Below, in pieces: positions 20,001 to 28,466 of a stretch of DNA of 44,584 nucleotides. The notes beneath the pieces were generated by a model, which saw only the letters and a program-made list of their open reading frames with translations, ran no database searches and was not told the origin of the DNA. Location: the NCBI RefSeq assembly GCF_000582785.1, contig NZ_HG931173.1, positions 85,460-130,043 of the forward strand, in the 5' to 3' direction. The position numbers and the translations under genes are program-made. This stretch comes from Candidatus Blastococcus massiliensis AP3 (GTDB taxonomy: Bacteria; Actinomycetota; Actinomycetes; Mycobacteriales; Geodermatophilaceae). Within the stretch, counting starts at the first letter, position 1; each line of letters starts with the position of its first letter.

Positions 20001-21131
20001 CTAGAGAACCAGCAGTTCCTTGCTCGTGAGGGTCAACAGTTCGGGCTCGTCGTCGGTGACGATCAAGGTGTCCTCGATCCGGACACCGCCGTGGCCGGGC
20101 AGGTAGACGCCCGGCTCCACGGTGACGGCCATGCCGGCGGCCAGCGTACCCGCGCCGAGCGGGCCGATGCCCGGCGCCTCGTGGATCTCCAGCCCCACGC
20201 CGTGCCCGAGCCCGTGCGTGAAGTGGTCGCCGTGGCCCGCGGCCGCGATGACCTCCCGGGAGGCCTCGTCGACGGCGACGACGTCGACGCCGACGGCGAG
20301 CGCCGCGCGACCGGCGGCCTGGGACTCGGCGACGAGCGCGTAGATCTCCCGCTGCCAGTCGGCCGCATGGCCCAGGACGAGGGTGCGGGTCATGTCGGAG
20401 TGGTAGCCGTCGACGGTCGCCCCGAAGTCCAGCTTGAGGAGGTCGCCGTCGCGCAGGACGGTCGCGTCGGGCCGGTGGTGCGGGATGGCGGAGTTGGCCC
20501 CCGCGGCGACGATCGTCTCGAAGGACGGCGCCTCGGCACCCAGGGCGAGCATCCGCGCGTCCAGCTCCCGGCCGACCTCCAGCTCCGTCCGGCCGGGCCG
20601 CAGCGCCCCCTCGGCGGCGAGCTCGGCGAGCGCCTGGTCGGCGACCGCGCAGGCGCGGCGCAAGGACTCGATCTCGCCGGCGTCCTTGATCGCCCGCTGC
20701 CCCTCCACGGCACGGCGGACCGACTCCAGCTCCGGCACGGTGCCGCCGTCCGCGGCGTCGGCGAGGACCGCGCGCAGCTGGTCCAGGCCGTCGACGGTGA
20801 GGTCGTGGGACTCGAAGCCCAGCCGGCCCAGCCCCGCGCGCACCGCGGCGCGGGCCAGCGCCGGCACGGTGCCGCGGTCGACGAGCAGCTCCACGTCGGG
20901 GACCTGGGTGGACGCCTGGGTGGTGTAGCGGCCGTCGGTGCCGAACAGGTCCGCGCCGTCGGTGCGGACCAGCAGCGCGCCGTTGGACCCGGTGAAGCCG
21001 GTCAGGTAGCGGACGTTGAGCAGGTTGGTGACCAGGACGGCGTCGAGCCCGCGCTGGGCGGCGGTGGCCCGCAGGACGTCGCGCCGGGCCGCTCTGCTCG
21101 CCACCCGCCCCGCCGCTCCCGCCACGCTCAC
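20001..21131 (-). CDS. pepP: Xaa-Pro aminopeptidase (M24 family)
   Basis: A 376-residue metallopeptidase removing N-terminal residues before proline. The creatinase-type N-terminal domain ([35 protein letters not shown]) precedes the pita-bread catalytic domain. Metal ligands are visible in [18 protein letters not shown] (two Asp), [15 protein letters not shown] (His), [11 protein letters not shown] (Glu) and GVRIEDTL (Glu). The start GTG at 21131 overlaps the aroQ stop as GTGA; a longer open frame upstream is out of family. The neighbour efp acts on proline-rich translation, a conserved pairing. Confidence 0.94.
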   Translation of the reverse strand: MSVAGAAGRVASRAARRDVLRATAAQRGLDAVLVTNLLNVRYLTGFTGSNGALLVRTDGADLFGTDGRYTTQASTQVPDVELLVDRGTVPALARAAVRAGLGRLGFESHDLTVDGLDQLRAVLADAADGGTVPELESVRRAVEGQRAIKDAGEIESLRRACAVADQALAELAAEGALRPGRTELEVGRELDARMLALGAEAPSFETIVAAGANSAIPHHRPDATVLRDGDLLKLDFGATVDGYHSDMTRTLVLGHAADWQREIYALVAESQAAGRAALAVGVDVVAVDEASREVIAAAGHGDHFTHGLGHGVGLEIHEAPGIGPLGAGTLAAGMAVTVEPGVYLPGHGGVRIEDTLIVTDDEPELLTLTSKELLVL

Positions 21132-21562
21132 CGGTGACCCCGGAGCGACATCCACTGCAGCGCGAGCACGTAGCCCTCGACCCCGAGCCCGGCGATGACG
21201 CCGTCGGCGACCGAGGAGACGTAGGAGTGGTGCCGGAAGGCCTCGCGCTTGTGGATGTTGCTGATGTGCACCTCGACCAGCGGGGTGTTCAGGGCCGCGA
21301 GGGCGTCGTGCAGCGCGACCGACGTGTGCGACCACGAGGCCGGGTTGAGGACGACGGGGTCGCCGGCGTCGGTGGCCTCGTGGATCCAGCGCAGCAGCTC
21401 GGCCTCGTCGTCGGTCTGGCGGACCCGCACGTCGAGCTCCAGCTCCCGCGCGGTGGTCTCGAGGACGTCGACGAGCTGGGCGTAGGTCGTCGAGCCGTAG
21501 ATCTCCGGCTCGCGCGTGCCCAGCCGGCCGAGGTTGGCGCCGTTCAGGACCTGGATGGTCAT
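21128..21562 (-). CDS. aroQ: 3-dehydroquinate dehydratase, type II
   Basis: A 144-residue dodecameric-type enzyme for the third shikimate step. The active-site loop is [13 protein letters not shown] with Arg17 and Tyr22. [16 protein letters not shown] and [18 protein letters not shown] contain the substrate-binding Asn, His and Arg residues. The ATG at 21562 has AGGAG 8 nt upstream. It follows aroB after 34 nt and overlaps pepP. Confidence 0.97.
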   Translation of the reverse strand: MTIQVLNGANLGRLGTREPEIYGSTTYAQLVDVLETTARELELDVRVRQTDDEAELLRWIHEATDAGDPVVLNPASWSHTSVALHDALAALNTPLVEVHISNIHKREAFRHHSYVSSVADGVIAGLGVEGYVLALQWMSLRGHR

Positions 21563-21596
21563 GCGGGTGCTCCTGTCGGGGTGGTGGGGCGGGTGG

Positions 21597-22646
21597 CTAT
21601 TCGCTGACGGCGGCCCAGGCGGCGTCGAGCCAGGCCTGGTCGGGGTCGGTCAGGATCATCGGGTTGCCGATGCCGTCGAGGACGACGAAGCGCAGGGACG
21701 CGCCGCGGGCCTTCTTGTCCACGCGCATCACCTGCTGGATGCGCGCCCAGTCGCCGGCGTAGCGCACGGGCAGGCCCATCGCGGCGACCAGCGTGCGGTG
21801 CCGGTCGACCTCGTCCGCCGTCAGCCGCCCCGCCTGCCCGGCCAGCTCGGCGGCGAACACCAGGCCGACGGCGACCGCCTCGCCGTGCCGCCAGCCGAAG
21901 TCCTCGATCCGTTCGATGGCGTGCCCGAGGGTGTGGCCGTAGTTGAGGAACTCGCGGACACCGGTGTCCCGGAGGTCCTGCCCCACGGCGTCGGCCTTCA
22001 CCTGGACGGCGCGGGCGATCAGTTCCTCGGTGTCCAGCCGGCCGGTGGGGTCTTCGGCGAGCAGCCGGAGGATCTCGGCGTCGGCGATGAATCCGCACTT
22101 GACCACCTCGGCCAGCCCGGAGCGGAACTCCGCCCCGGGCAGGCCGGCCAGCGCGTCGGTGTCGGCGAGCACGGCGGCCGGCGGGTGGAAGGCGCCGACG
22201 AGGTTCTTCCCGGCCGAGGTGTTGATGCCGGTCTTGCCCCCGACGGCGGCATCGACCATGCCCAGCAGGCTCGTGGGCACCTGGATCACGCGCACTCCGC
22301 GGGCCCAGGTCGCGGCGAGGAAGCCGGCGAGGTCGGTCACCGCTCCCCCGCCGATGCCGACGACGGCGTCGGTGCGGGTCAGCCCCAGCCGCCCGAACTG
22401 CTCCCAGGCGCCCGCCGCGACGTCCGCGGTCTTGGCGGCCTCGCCGTCGGGGACGACGACGGCCTCGGCGGCCACCCCCGCGGTCTGCAGCGTCTCCACC
22501 GCGGCGCCGGCGGCTGCCGCGAGCGGGGGCGCGTGCACCACGACGGCGCGGGCGGTGCCCTCGAGCACCCGTGCCAGCTCCATCTGCGCGCCCGCTCCGA
22601 TGAACACCTCGTAGGGCCGCTCGCCGGCCACGGCCACCCGCCTCAC
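21597..22646 (-). CDS. aroB: 3-dehydroquinate synthase
   Basis: A 349-residue NAD- and metal-dependent enzyme closing DAHP to dehydroquinate. The signature [20 protein letters not shown] and [20 protein letters not shown] are present. The metal ligands are in the [13 protein letters not shown] and [13 protein letters not shown] segments. The start is GTG at 22646, overlapping the aroK stop as GTGA. Confidence 0.97.
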   Translation of the reverse strand: MRRVAVAGERPYEVFIGAGAQMELARVLEGTARAVVVHAPPLAAAAGAAVETLQTAGVAAEAVVVPDGEAAKTADVAAGAWEQFGRLGLTRTDAVVGIGGGAVTDLAGFLAATWARGVRVIQVPTSLLGMVDAAVGGKTGINTSAGKNLVGAFHPPAAVLADTDALAGLPGAEFRSGLAEVVKCGFIADAEILRLLAEDPTGRLDTEELIARAVQVKADAVGQDLRDTGVREFLNYGHTLGHAIERIEDFGWRHGEAVAVGLVFAAELAGQAGRLTADEVDRHRTLVAAMGLPVRYAGDWARIQQVMRVDKKARGASLRFVVLDGIGNPMILTDPDQAWLDAAWAAVSE

Positions 22647-23182
22647 CGGGTGGCTCCGGACACCAGGGCCAGGACGTCGGCGACGACGTCGTCGGTGCTG
22701 CGGTCGCTCGTGGCCACCGTGTGGGTGGACACCTCGGCGTACAGGGGTGCGCGCTGCTCCAGCATGCTGCGCAGCATGGCCCGCGGGTTGACCGCGAGCA
22801 GCGGACGGTCCCGCGAGAGGCCCACACGCCGGGCGGCCGAGGGCAGGTCGACGTCCAGCCAGACGACGACCCCGCCCCGGCTGCCGTGCGCGACCAGCAG
22901 CGCCCGGGTCTCCGGCGCGGTCACCGCGCCGCCGCCGAGGGCGAGCACGCCGTCGTGCTCGGCGAGCCCGCGCGCCACCGCCCGCCGCTCCAGGTCGCGG
23001 AAGTGCGCCTCACCGTGCTCGACGAACAGGTCGGGCACGGAGCTGCCGGTCTCGAGCTCGACGTCCCGGTCGGTGTCCCGGAAGTCGACGCCCAGCGCCG
23101 CGGCCACGGCCCTGCCCACCGTCGTCTTGCCCGATGCCGGCGGGCCGACCAGCACCAGCAGAGGTCCCTCGGCGCCGCTCAC
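22643..23182 (-). CDS. aroK: Shikimate kinase
   Basis: A 179-residue P-loop kinase phosphorylating shikimate at O3. Walker A is GPPASGKTT (residues 13-21). The shikimate-binding FRDTDRDVE and FRDLERRAV segments and the GGGAV motif are intact; the lid includes LSRDRPLL. The GTG at 23182 overlaps the aroC stop. aroC-aroK-aroB-aroQ is the conserved actinobacterial order. Confidence 0.96.
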   Translation of the reverse strand: MSGAEGPLLVLVGPPASGKTTVGRAVAAALGVDFRDTDRDVELETGSSVPDLFVEHGEAHFRDLERRAVARGLAEHDGVLALGGGAVTAPETRALLVAHGSRGGVVVWLDVDLPSAARRVGLSRDRPLLAVNPRAMLRSMLEQRAPLYAEVSTHTVATSDRSTDDVVADVLALVSGATR

Positions 23183-24372
23183 CGGAGCGGCAGCGCGTCG
23201 AGGTAGCTCCGCGCGTTCCGGCGGGTCTCGGTGACCGAGTCGCCGCCGAACTTCTCCAGGACGGCGTCCGCGAGCACGAGCGCGACCATCGCCTCCATCA
23301 CCACGGAGCCGCGGGGCACCGCGCAGGCGTCGCTGCGCTGGTTGATGGCCACAGCCGGCTCCAGCGTCTCGGTGTCGACGGTGGCCAGCGCCCGGGGCAC
23401 GGTGCTGATGGGCTTCATCGCCGCCCGCACCCGCAGCGCCTCGCCGTTGGTCATGCCGCCCTCGATGCCGCCGGCCCGGTCGGTGCGGCGCCGCACGCTG
23501 GGCGTGCCGTCGACCTCGTCGGCCAGGTCGATCTCGTCGTGGGCCACCGAGCCGCGGCGCCGGGCGGTCTCCAGCCCGTCACCGACCTCGACGGCCTTCA
23601 CCGACTGCACGCCCATCAGGGCGCCGGCCAGCCGGGAGTCGAGCCGGCGGTCCCAGTGCACGTGGCTGCCCAGGCCCGGCGGCAGCCCGTGGACGACCAC
23701 CTCGATGACGCCGCCGAGGGTGTCGCCACCTCTCCGGACGTCGTCGATCTCGGCGACCATCCGCTCGCTGGTCGCCGGGTCGGCGCAGCGCACCGGGTCC
23801 TCGTCGATGCGGGCGTTGTCGTGGGGTCCGGGCAGTACGCCGTCGGGCACGACCACCGGACCGATGGCGACGACGTGGCTGACCACCTCGACGTCCAGCA
23901 CCTGGCGGAGGAACGCCTGCGCGACCGCCCCCAGGGCCACCCGCGCCGCGGTCTCCCGGGCGCTGGCGCGCTCGAGCACCGGCCGGGCGTCGTCGAAGCC
24001 GTACTTCTGCATGCCGGCCAGGTCGGCGTGGCCGGGCCGGGGCCGGGTCAGCGGCGCGTTGCGCGCCTGCCCCTCGAGGATCTCGGCATCGACGGGGTCG
24101 GCCGACATCACCGTCGACCACTTCGGCCACTCGGTGTTGCCCACCTGGATCGCGATGGGGCCACCCTGCGTGCGGCCGTGCCGCACGCCGCCGGTGAGCG
24201 TGACCTCGTCCTGCTCGAACGACATCCGAGCGCCCCGGCCGTGCCCCAGGCGCCGGCGGGCCAGCTGTACGTCGATGTCGGAGGTCTGCACCTCCACCCC
24301 GGCGGGCAGGCCCTCCAGGATGGCGGTGAGTTGCTGACCGTGCGATTCACCTGCGGTCAGCCAGCGCAACAT
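23179..24372 (-). CDS. aroC: Chorismate synthase
   Basis: A 397-residue FMN-dependent enzyme making chorismate from EPSP. The family signatures [37 protein letters not shown] and [18 protein letters not shown] are all present, as is [18 protein letters not shown]. The ATG at 24372 has only a weak GGATCGG upstream. The 76-nt gap before it, after the prepilin peptidase gene, is filled by a dispersed hairpin element (24386-24445). Confidence 0.98.
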   Translation of the reverse strand: MLRWLTAGESHGQQLTAILEGLPAGVEVQTSDIDVQLARRRLGHGRGARMSFEQDEVTLTGGVRHGRTQGGPIAIQVGNTEWPKWSTVMSADPVDAEILEGQARNAPLTRPRPGHADLAGMQKYGFDDARPVLERASARETAARVALGAVAQAFLRQVLDVEVVSHVVAIGPVVVPDGVLPGPHDNARIDEDPVRCADPATSERMVAEIDDVRRGGDTLGGVIEVVVHGLPPGLGSHVHWDRRLDSRLAGALMGVQSVKAVEVGDGLETARRRGSVAHDEIDLADEVDGTPSVRRRTDRAGGIEGGMTNGEALRVRAAMKPISTVPRALATVDTETLEPAVAINQRSDACAVPRGSVVMEAMVALVLADAVLEKFGGDSVTETRRNARSYLDALPLR

Positions 24373-24385
24373 GCCCCGATCCTAG

Positions 24386-24445
24386 AAGGACCACCCTTCC
24401 CCCCTCCCCTCGCAGGCTCGGGCGGGCCCCTGAAGGGTGGCCGTT
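24386..24445 (-). repeat. Two-tier hairpin repeat, copy B
   Basis: On the minus strand the outer arms CCACCCTTC and GAAGGGTGG (24440-24432 and 24399-24391) flank 32 nt containing the apical segment CGAGCCTGCGAGG, and the element ends TCCTT. It matches copies A and C in order, spacing and apical motif, with different but paired outer stems. Its orientation follows transcription, 4 nt after the stop of the prepilin peptidase gene and 13 nt before aroC. Confidence 0.7.
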
Positions 24446-24448
24446 CGT

Positions 24449-25111
24449 TCACCCGGGCGGGGTCGCGCCCAGGGCGAGGGCGAGCACGGCGCCGGCGAGC
24501 AGCGGCGGGCCGAACGGGATCGCCGTGCGCCAGCCCGCCCGGCGGGTGAGCAGCAGCGCCACCGAGACCAGGGCGCCGGTGAGCAGGCCCAGGAACACCC
24601 CGGCCATGAGCACGCCCCAGCCGAACCAGCCCAGCAGCAGTCCGATCAGCCCCAGCAGCTTCACGTCACCCAGCCCCAGCCCCTCCGGCGAGACCAGCCA
24701 GCCGAGCCCGGCGACGACGGCGGCCACCGCGGCCGCCGCCCCTGCCCGGAGCAGCGCGGTCCAGGTGCCCAGCACGGCCGCGTCCACGAACAGGGCGGTC
24801 GCGCAGACGACGAGCGCGGGATAGGTGACCCGGTCGGGCAGCCGGTGGCTCGCGAGGTCGGCCGCCCCCAGCACCACCGCGGCACCGGCGGCCCAGACCA
24901 GCGCCGCCGTCGCCGGTCGCAGCTCGCCCAGCTCCCCGGTTCCGACGAGCAGCGCCGCGAACACCGCCGTCATGACGCCGATGCGCAGCGGGGTGGCCGA
25001 TGCCGCGTCGTCCCGGGTGGCCGACCGGACCGCGATCCGGGCCAGCCACGGCCCGAGGGCCACGGCCACGATCAGCGCTGCGGTGGCGAGCACCGGCCGG
25101 GAGAGGTCCAC
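24449..25111 (-). CDS. A24 family prepilin peptidase (short form)
   Basis: A 220-residue polytopic membrane protease with about seven hydrophobic segments. The two catalytic aspartates are seen in LGAADLASHRLPDR (Asp85) and GLGLGDVKLLG (Asp149, the GxGDxK motif). It lacks the N-terminal methylase domain with CXXC pairs, so it is of the short TadV/peptidase-only type. The GTG start at 25111 lies 10 nt after aroE without a clear ribosome site. No pilin or tad gene is in the window; the same lone gene occurs here in Mycobacterium (Rv2551c between aroE and aroC). Confidence 0.88.
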   Translation of the reverse strand: MDLSRPVLATAALIVAVALGPWLARIAVRSATRDDAASATPLRIGVMTAVFAALLVGTGELGELRPATAALVWAAGAAVVLGAADLASHRLPDRVTYPALVVCATALFVDAAVLGTWTALLRAGAAAAVAAVVAGLGWLVSPEGLGLGDVKLLGLIGLLLGWFGWGVLMAGVFLGLLTGALVSVALLLTRRAGWRTAIPFGPPLLAGAVLALALGATPPG

Positions 25112-25121
25112 GGCGGCGGGC

Positions 25122-25940
25122 TCAGCGCACGTCGAGCGCGGCGTCCAGGGCGCGGCGCATCTCGGCGATCGGCGCCTCGAGGCCGGTCATGAGCTCGACC
25201 TGGGCGGTGGCCTGCCAGAAGAGCACCTCGATGCCGCCGATCACCGTGCCGCCGGCCTCGGTGACCCGCTCGGCCAGGAGCGTGGGCCACGGCGAGTAGA
25301 GGACGTCGAGCACGGTCTGCCCCGTGTCCCACGGGAGTGCGCTGACCGCCGGCTGGCCGGCGACGGGGACGGTGCTGACCACGACCGGGGCCTCGACCCG
25401 GGAGCCGTCGAGCCGGGAGACCGTCACCGGCACCCGCAGCGCGTCGAGGATGCGGACGAGGTCGGCGGCCCGTCCCGGCTCCCGGACGACGACCTCGACG
25501 TGCCGGGCACCCAGCGAGGCGAGGGCGACGGCGGCCGCCGCGGCGGTGCCTCCCGCGCCGAGGACGGCGACCCGGTCGACCGAGTCGACCCCGGCCGCTT
25601 GGAGCGCCGTGCCGATGCCGGAGACGTCGGTGTTCTCCGCCCGCCAGCCCCGCTCCTCGCGGATCAGCGTGTTCGCCGCGCGCAGCAGCCCCGGCAGGGG
25701 CTCCACCACGTCGGCGACGTCGACCGCCGCCTGCTTGCACGGCATGGTGACCGAGAAGCCGCGCCATTCCTCGCCGAGTCCGGCCAGCAGGTCGGGCAGG
25801 TCCGCAGGCCCCACGTCCAGCGCGTCGTACCGCCAGTCGTCCAGCCCGAGCGCCGCGTAGGCCGCCCGGTGCAGGAGCGGGGAGAGCGAGTGCGAGACCG
25901 GCCGCCCGAGTACCGCTGCCCGCTGGGACTCGTCAGCCAC
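25122..25940 (-). CDS. aroE: Shikimate dehydrogenase
   Basis: A 272-residue NADP-dependent enzyme reducing 3-dehydroshikimate. The shikimate-binding PVSHSLSPLLHRAA (Ser16, Ser18), the catalytic Lys in FSVTMPCKQA (Lys69) and the Asp in ENTDVSG (Asp105) are intact; GAGGTAAAAAVALASLG is the Rossmann glycine loop. The start is GTG at 25940, overlapping the mltG stop by 8 nt. It is separated from aroC-aroK-aroB-aroQ only by the prepilin peptidase gene. Confidence 0.95.
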   Translation of the reverse strand: MADESQRAAVLGRPVSHSLSPLLHRAAYAALGLDDWRYDALDVGPADLPDLLAGLGEEWRGFSVTMPCKQAAVDVADVVEPLPGLLRAANTLIREERGWRAENTDVSGIGTALQAAGVDSVDRVAVLGAGGTAAAAAVALASLGARHVEVVVREPGRAADLVRILDALRVPVTVSRLDGSRVEAPVVVSTVPVAGQPAVSALPWDTGQTVLDVLYSPWPTLLAERVTEAGGTVIGGIEVLFWQATAQVELMTGLEAPIAEMRRALDAALDVR

Positions 25941-27771
25941 CGCAGCCGAGGCCGGCCGCGGCGCACCGCTGACGCGCGGCCTGGAACTCGGCGTAGTCGG
26001 CGGTGAAGAAGTGCGTGCCGTCCGCGCTCTCCAGGACGTAGTAGAGGAGGTTCCCGGAACTGGGCGTGAGCGCCGCCTCCAGGCTCGCCTCGCCGGGCGA
26101 GCTGATCGGCGTCGGCGGGAGACCGGTGCGCGTCCGCGTGTTGTACGGGCCGTCGGTCCGCAGGTCGGTGACGGTCAGGTCGTTGCCGCTCTTGCTCAGC
26201 GCGAACGCCAGCGTGGCGTCGATGCCGAGCGGGATGCCCTGGCCCAGCCGGTTGTAGATCACCTGGGCCACGTCCGGCCGCTCCGAGTCCAGCCGGGTCT
26301 CGGACTGGATCATCGAGGCCACGGTGACGATCTCCGCCGGGGTCCGGCCGACGGCCGCGGCGCGCTGCTCCAGCTGGAGACCGGTGGCGACGGTGGTGAA
26401 CTGCTGCACCATCGACCGGAGCAGCTGGGCCGGCGTGTCCTCGGGGTCGACGTCGTACGTGGCCGGGAAGAGGTAGCCCTCGAGCTGCCCGTTGGCGTAG
26501 GCCGGCAGTCCCAGAGCGGGGATGTCCGCGGCGGCGGCCTCGAACTCCTCGATGGGCCGGCCGGTCTCGGTCGCGAGGCGCTCCAGGGTCCGGGCCACGG
26601 TGAGGCCCTCGGGGATCGTCACCCGGGAGAGCAGGCGGGACTCGTTGCTCAGCAGCAGGTCCAGGGCCGCGGCACCGCTCATCTGCTGGCGCAGGCCGTA
26701 GCGGCCGGGCTGGATGCCGGTGGCCTCGGGTCGGTCCTCGGCGGCGTCCACGAAGGGGCCGGTCGAGGCGATGACGTCGGCCTCGGCGAGCGTGCGAGCG
26801 ATGTCGGTGAGGGTGTCGCCCTCCGAGACCCGGATCTCGACGGTGCCGGTGCCCTCACCGGTGTAGTCCTCGGCCGTCATGAGGCCCATGAGCGCCTGGA
26901 CGCCGAGGACGATGCCGACGACGAGGCCGCCGATGACCAGCAGGCTGAGCAGCACCGCCCAGGGGCGGCGCTTGCGGCGGCTCGGGTCGTCACGACGGTC
27001 GTACGGCGCGACGGGGATCCGCTCGTCGGGGTGGTCGTGCGGGGCGCCGTCCTGCGGAGAGCCGTCCTGCGGGGAGCGACGACCCGGGGTGCCGCGGCCG
27101 GCCTCGCTCCGGCGACGCAGGCCCCGGCGACGACGGGGGGCGTCCTCCTCGACGTGGGAACCGATGACCTCGAGGCCTCCGGTGCGGTCCTCCCACTCGT
27201 CGTCCTCCTCGGCCGACGAGGAAGCGTCGACGTCCCGCGGGTCGTACCCGTCGAGGTCGACGTGCTGGGCGACCGTCGCGTCGTCGTCGTCGGCCGGGCC
27301 GGTCGTGCGCGGCTGGAGCCGGTCCCACACGCCGGCCGGGCGTGGCGGCAGGGGCGGGAGCGGGGCCGAGGGGTGCTCGCTGTCGGGCCGGTGGGGGCCT
27401 CCGTGCTGCGGGGAGGAGCCTGGCCCGTCGTCACCGTCCGCGTGGCGGGCGCGCGGGTGGTCCGGGTGGTCGCTGGAGGCGTATGACCACCAGGCCGGCT
27501 CCGGCAGCGGCCCCGTCCGGTCCTCGTGCCGGTTCAGGACGCCCGAGACGTGGCGGAAGCCCCCGGTGGAGGCACCGGCGTCCGCCCACGGCTCGAAGCG
27601 GGGGCGGTTCTCGCCGTGCCGCGGGTCGCCGGGACGGATGCCGCCGGTCGCCGCGTCCGCGAAGCCGGGGGCCGGCGGGAAGCCGGCGCCCCAGGAGGGT
27701 GTCGAGAAACCGCCGGCGCCCTCGCCGGAGGAGTGACGCCCCCGCCGGCCCGGACCGCCGGGCTCGCTCAC
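25933..27771 (-). CDS. mltG: Endolytic peptidoglycan transglycosylase MltG (YceG-like)
   Basis: A 612-residue protein. Residues 1-265 are low-complexity, rich in Pro, Gly, Asp and Arg, with a short tandem SPQDGSPQDG; they should lie in the cytoplasm. A single membrane anchor (about 271-297, WAVLLSLLVIGGLVVGIVLG) follows a basic patch, then the extracytoplasmic LysM-like and YceG domain (about 310-600). The catalytic Glu is in ASMIQSETRL (Glu491), and YNTRTRTGLPPTPISSPG is the family motif. MltG cleaves nascent glycan strands. GTG at 27771 overlaps the ruvX stop. Confidence 0.93.
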   Translation of the reverse strand: MSEPGGPGRRGRHSSGEGAGGFSTPSWGAGFPPAPGFADAATGGIRPGDPRHGENRPRFEPWADAGASTGGFRHVSGVLNRHEDRTGPLPEPAWWSYASSDHPDHPRARHADGDDGPGSSPQHGGPHRPDSEHPSAPLPPLPPRPAGVWDRLQPRTTGPADDDDATVAQHVDLDGYDPRDVDASSSAEEDDEWEDRTGGLEVIGSHVEEDAPRRRRGLRRRSEAGRGTPGRRSPQDGSPQDGAPHDHPDERIPVAPYDRRDDPSRRKRRPWAVLLSLLVIGGLVVGIVLGVQALMGLMTAEDYTGEGTGTVEIRVSEGDTLTDIARTLAEADVIASTGPFVDAAEDRPEATGIQPGRYGLRQQMSGAAALDLLLSNESRLLSRVTIPEGLTVARTLERLATETGRPIEEFEAAAADIPALGLPAYANGQLEGYLFPATYDVDPEDTPAQLLRSMVQQFTTVATGLQLEQRAAAVGRTPAEIVTVASMIQSETRLDSERPDVAQVIYNRLGQGIPLGIDATLAFALSKSGNDLTVTDLRTDGPYNTRTRTGLPPTPISSPGEASLEAALTPSSGNLLYYVLESADGTHFFTADYAEFQAARQRCAAAGLGCGG

Positions 27772-28466
27772 GACCGGGCCCGCCGGCTGTCCAGGTACTG
27801 CTGCAGGATGACCACAGCGGCCGCCTGGTCGATCACGGAGCGCTGATTGCGGCTGTCGATGCCGCCCTGACGCAGGTGACTGGCTGCGGTCACAGTCGAT
27901 AGCCTCTCGTCGATCAGGTACACGGGCACATCCGCTATGCGGTCGGCCAGTGCCTGAGAGTAGGCGCTGGCGTCTTCAGCGGACGCGCCCGACGCACCCG
28001 ACAGGTGCCTCGGCTCTCCCACGACCACCTCGGTCACCTCGTGTTCCACGACGAGGGCGGCGAGGCGGTCGAGATCGGCTCCGTCCTTGTCCCTGCGGAG
28101 CGTCTCGAGGGGGCTGGCCAGCGTGCCGGTCGCATCGGACATCGCCAGCCCGACCCGCACCGTGCCGACGTCCACCCCGAGGACCCGCCCGCCGGGCCGG
28201 CCTCCTCCCGACGGCTTCGGCGGCACCTTCAGGTGCGTCGGCCAGCCGCCGGACAGGTCGATCTCGGTCGTCTCGTTCGACACCGGGGGGAAACCGCGGG
28301 TGAGGTCGATCTCCGTCGTCGGGTGGTGCGTGGGCGCGCCACCCGGTGCGGGACGTGGCCGCGCGGGCGGGACGGCGGGCAGCTCGCGCCGCCGGCTCCC
28401 GACCGGGCCGGTGTCCTCGGGGTTGTACTCGGAACCGTTGTCCTCGCTCGTGGGCACGGTGCTCAC
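27768..28466 (-). CDS. ruvX: Putative pre-16S rRNA nuclease / Holliday junction resolvase-like YqgF (RuvX)
   Basis: A 232-residue protein whose C-terminal ~135 residues are the YqgF RNase H-like domain: VLGVDVGTVRVGLAMSD (Asp99), VVVGEPRHLSG, YLIDERLSTVTA (Glu187) and SVIDQAAAVVILQQYL (Asp214). The family is usually about 140-160 residues; here a ~92-residue low-complexity extension is added, with a duplicated motif TTEIDL at residues 50-55 and 66-71, each followed by a glycine and an aromatic-proline pair. YqgF is known to process the 5' end of 16S rRNA. GTG at 28466 overlaps alaS as GTGA. The extension cannot be trimmed to a better start. Confidence 0.9.
   Translation of the reverse strand: MSTVPTSEDNGSEYNPEDTGPVGSRRRELPAVPPARPRPAPGGAPTHHPTTEIDLTRGFPPVSNETTEIDLSGGWPTHLKVPPKPSGGGRPGGRVLGVDVGTVRVGLAMSDATGTLASPLETLRRDKDGADLDRLAALVVEHEVTEVVVGEPRHLSGASGASAEDASAYSQALADRIADVPVYLIDERLSTVTAASHLRQGGIDSRNQRSVIDQAAAVVILQQYLDSRRARS

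Noticed and set aside
26990-27100. Tandem repeat SPQDG in mltG as a repeat array
   Set aside because: Only two short units inside a low-complexity tail; not an array.
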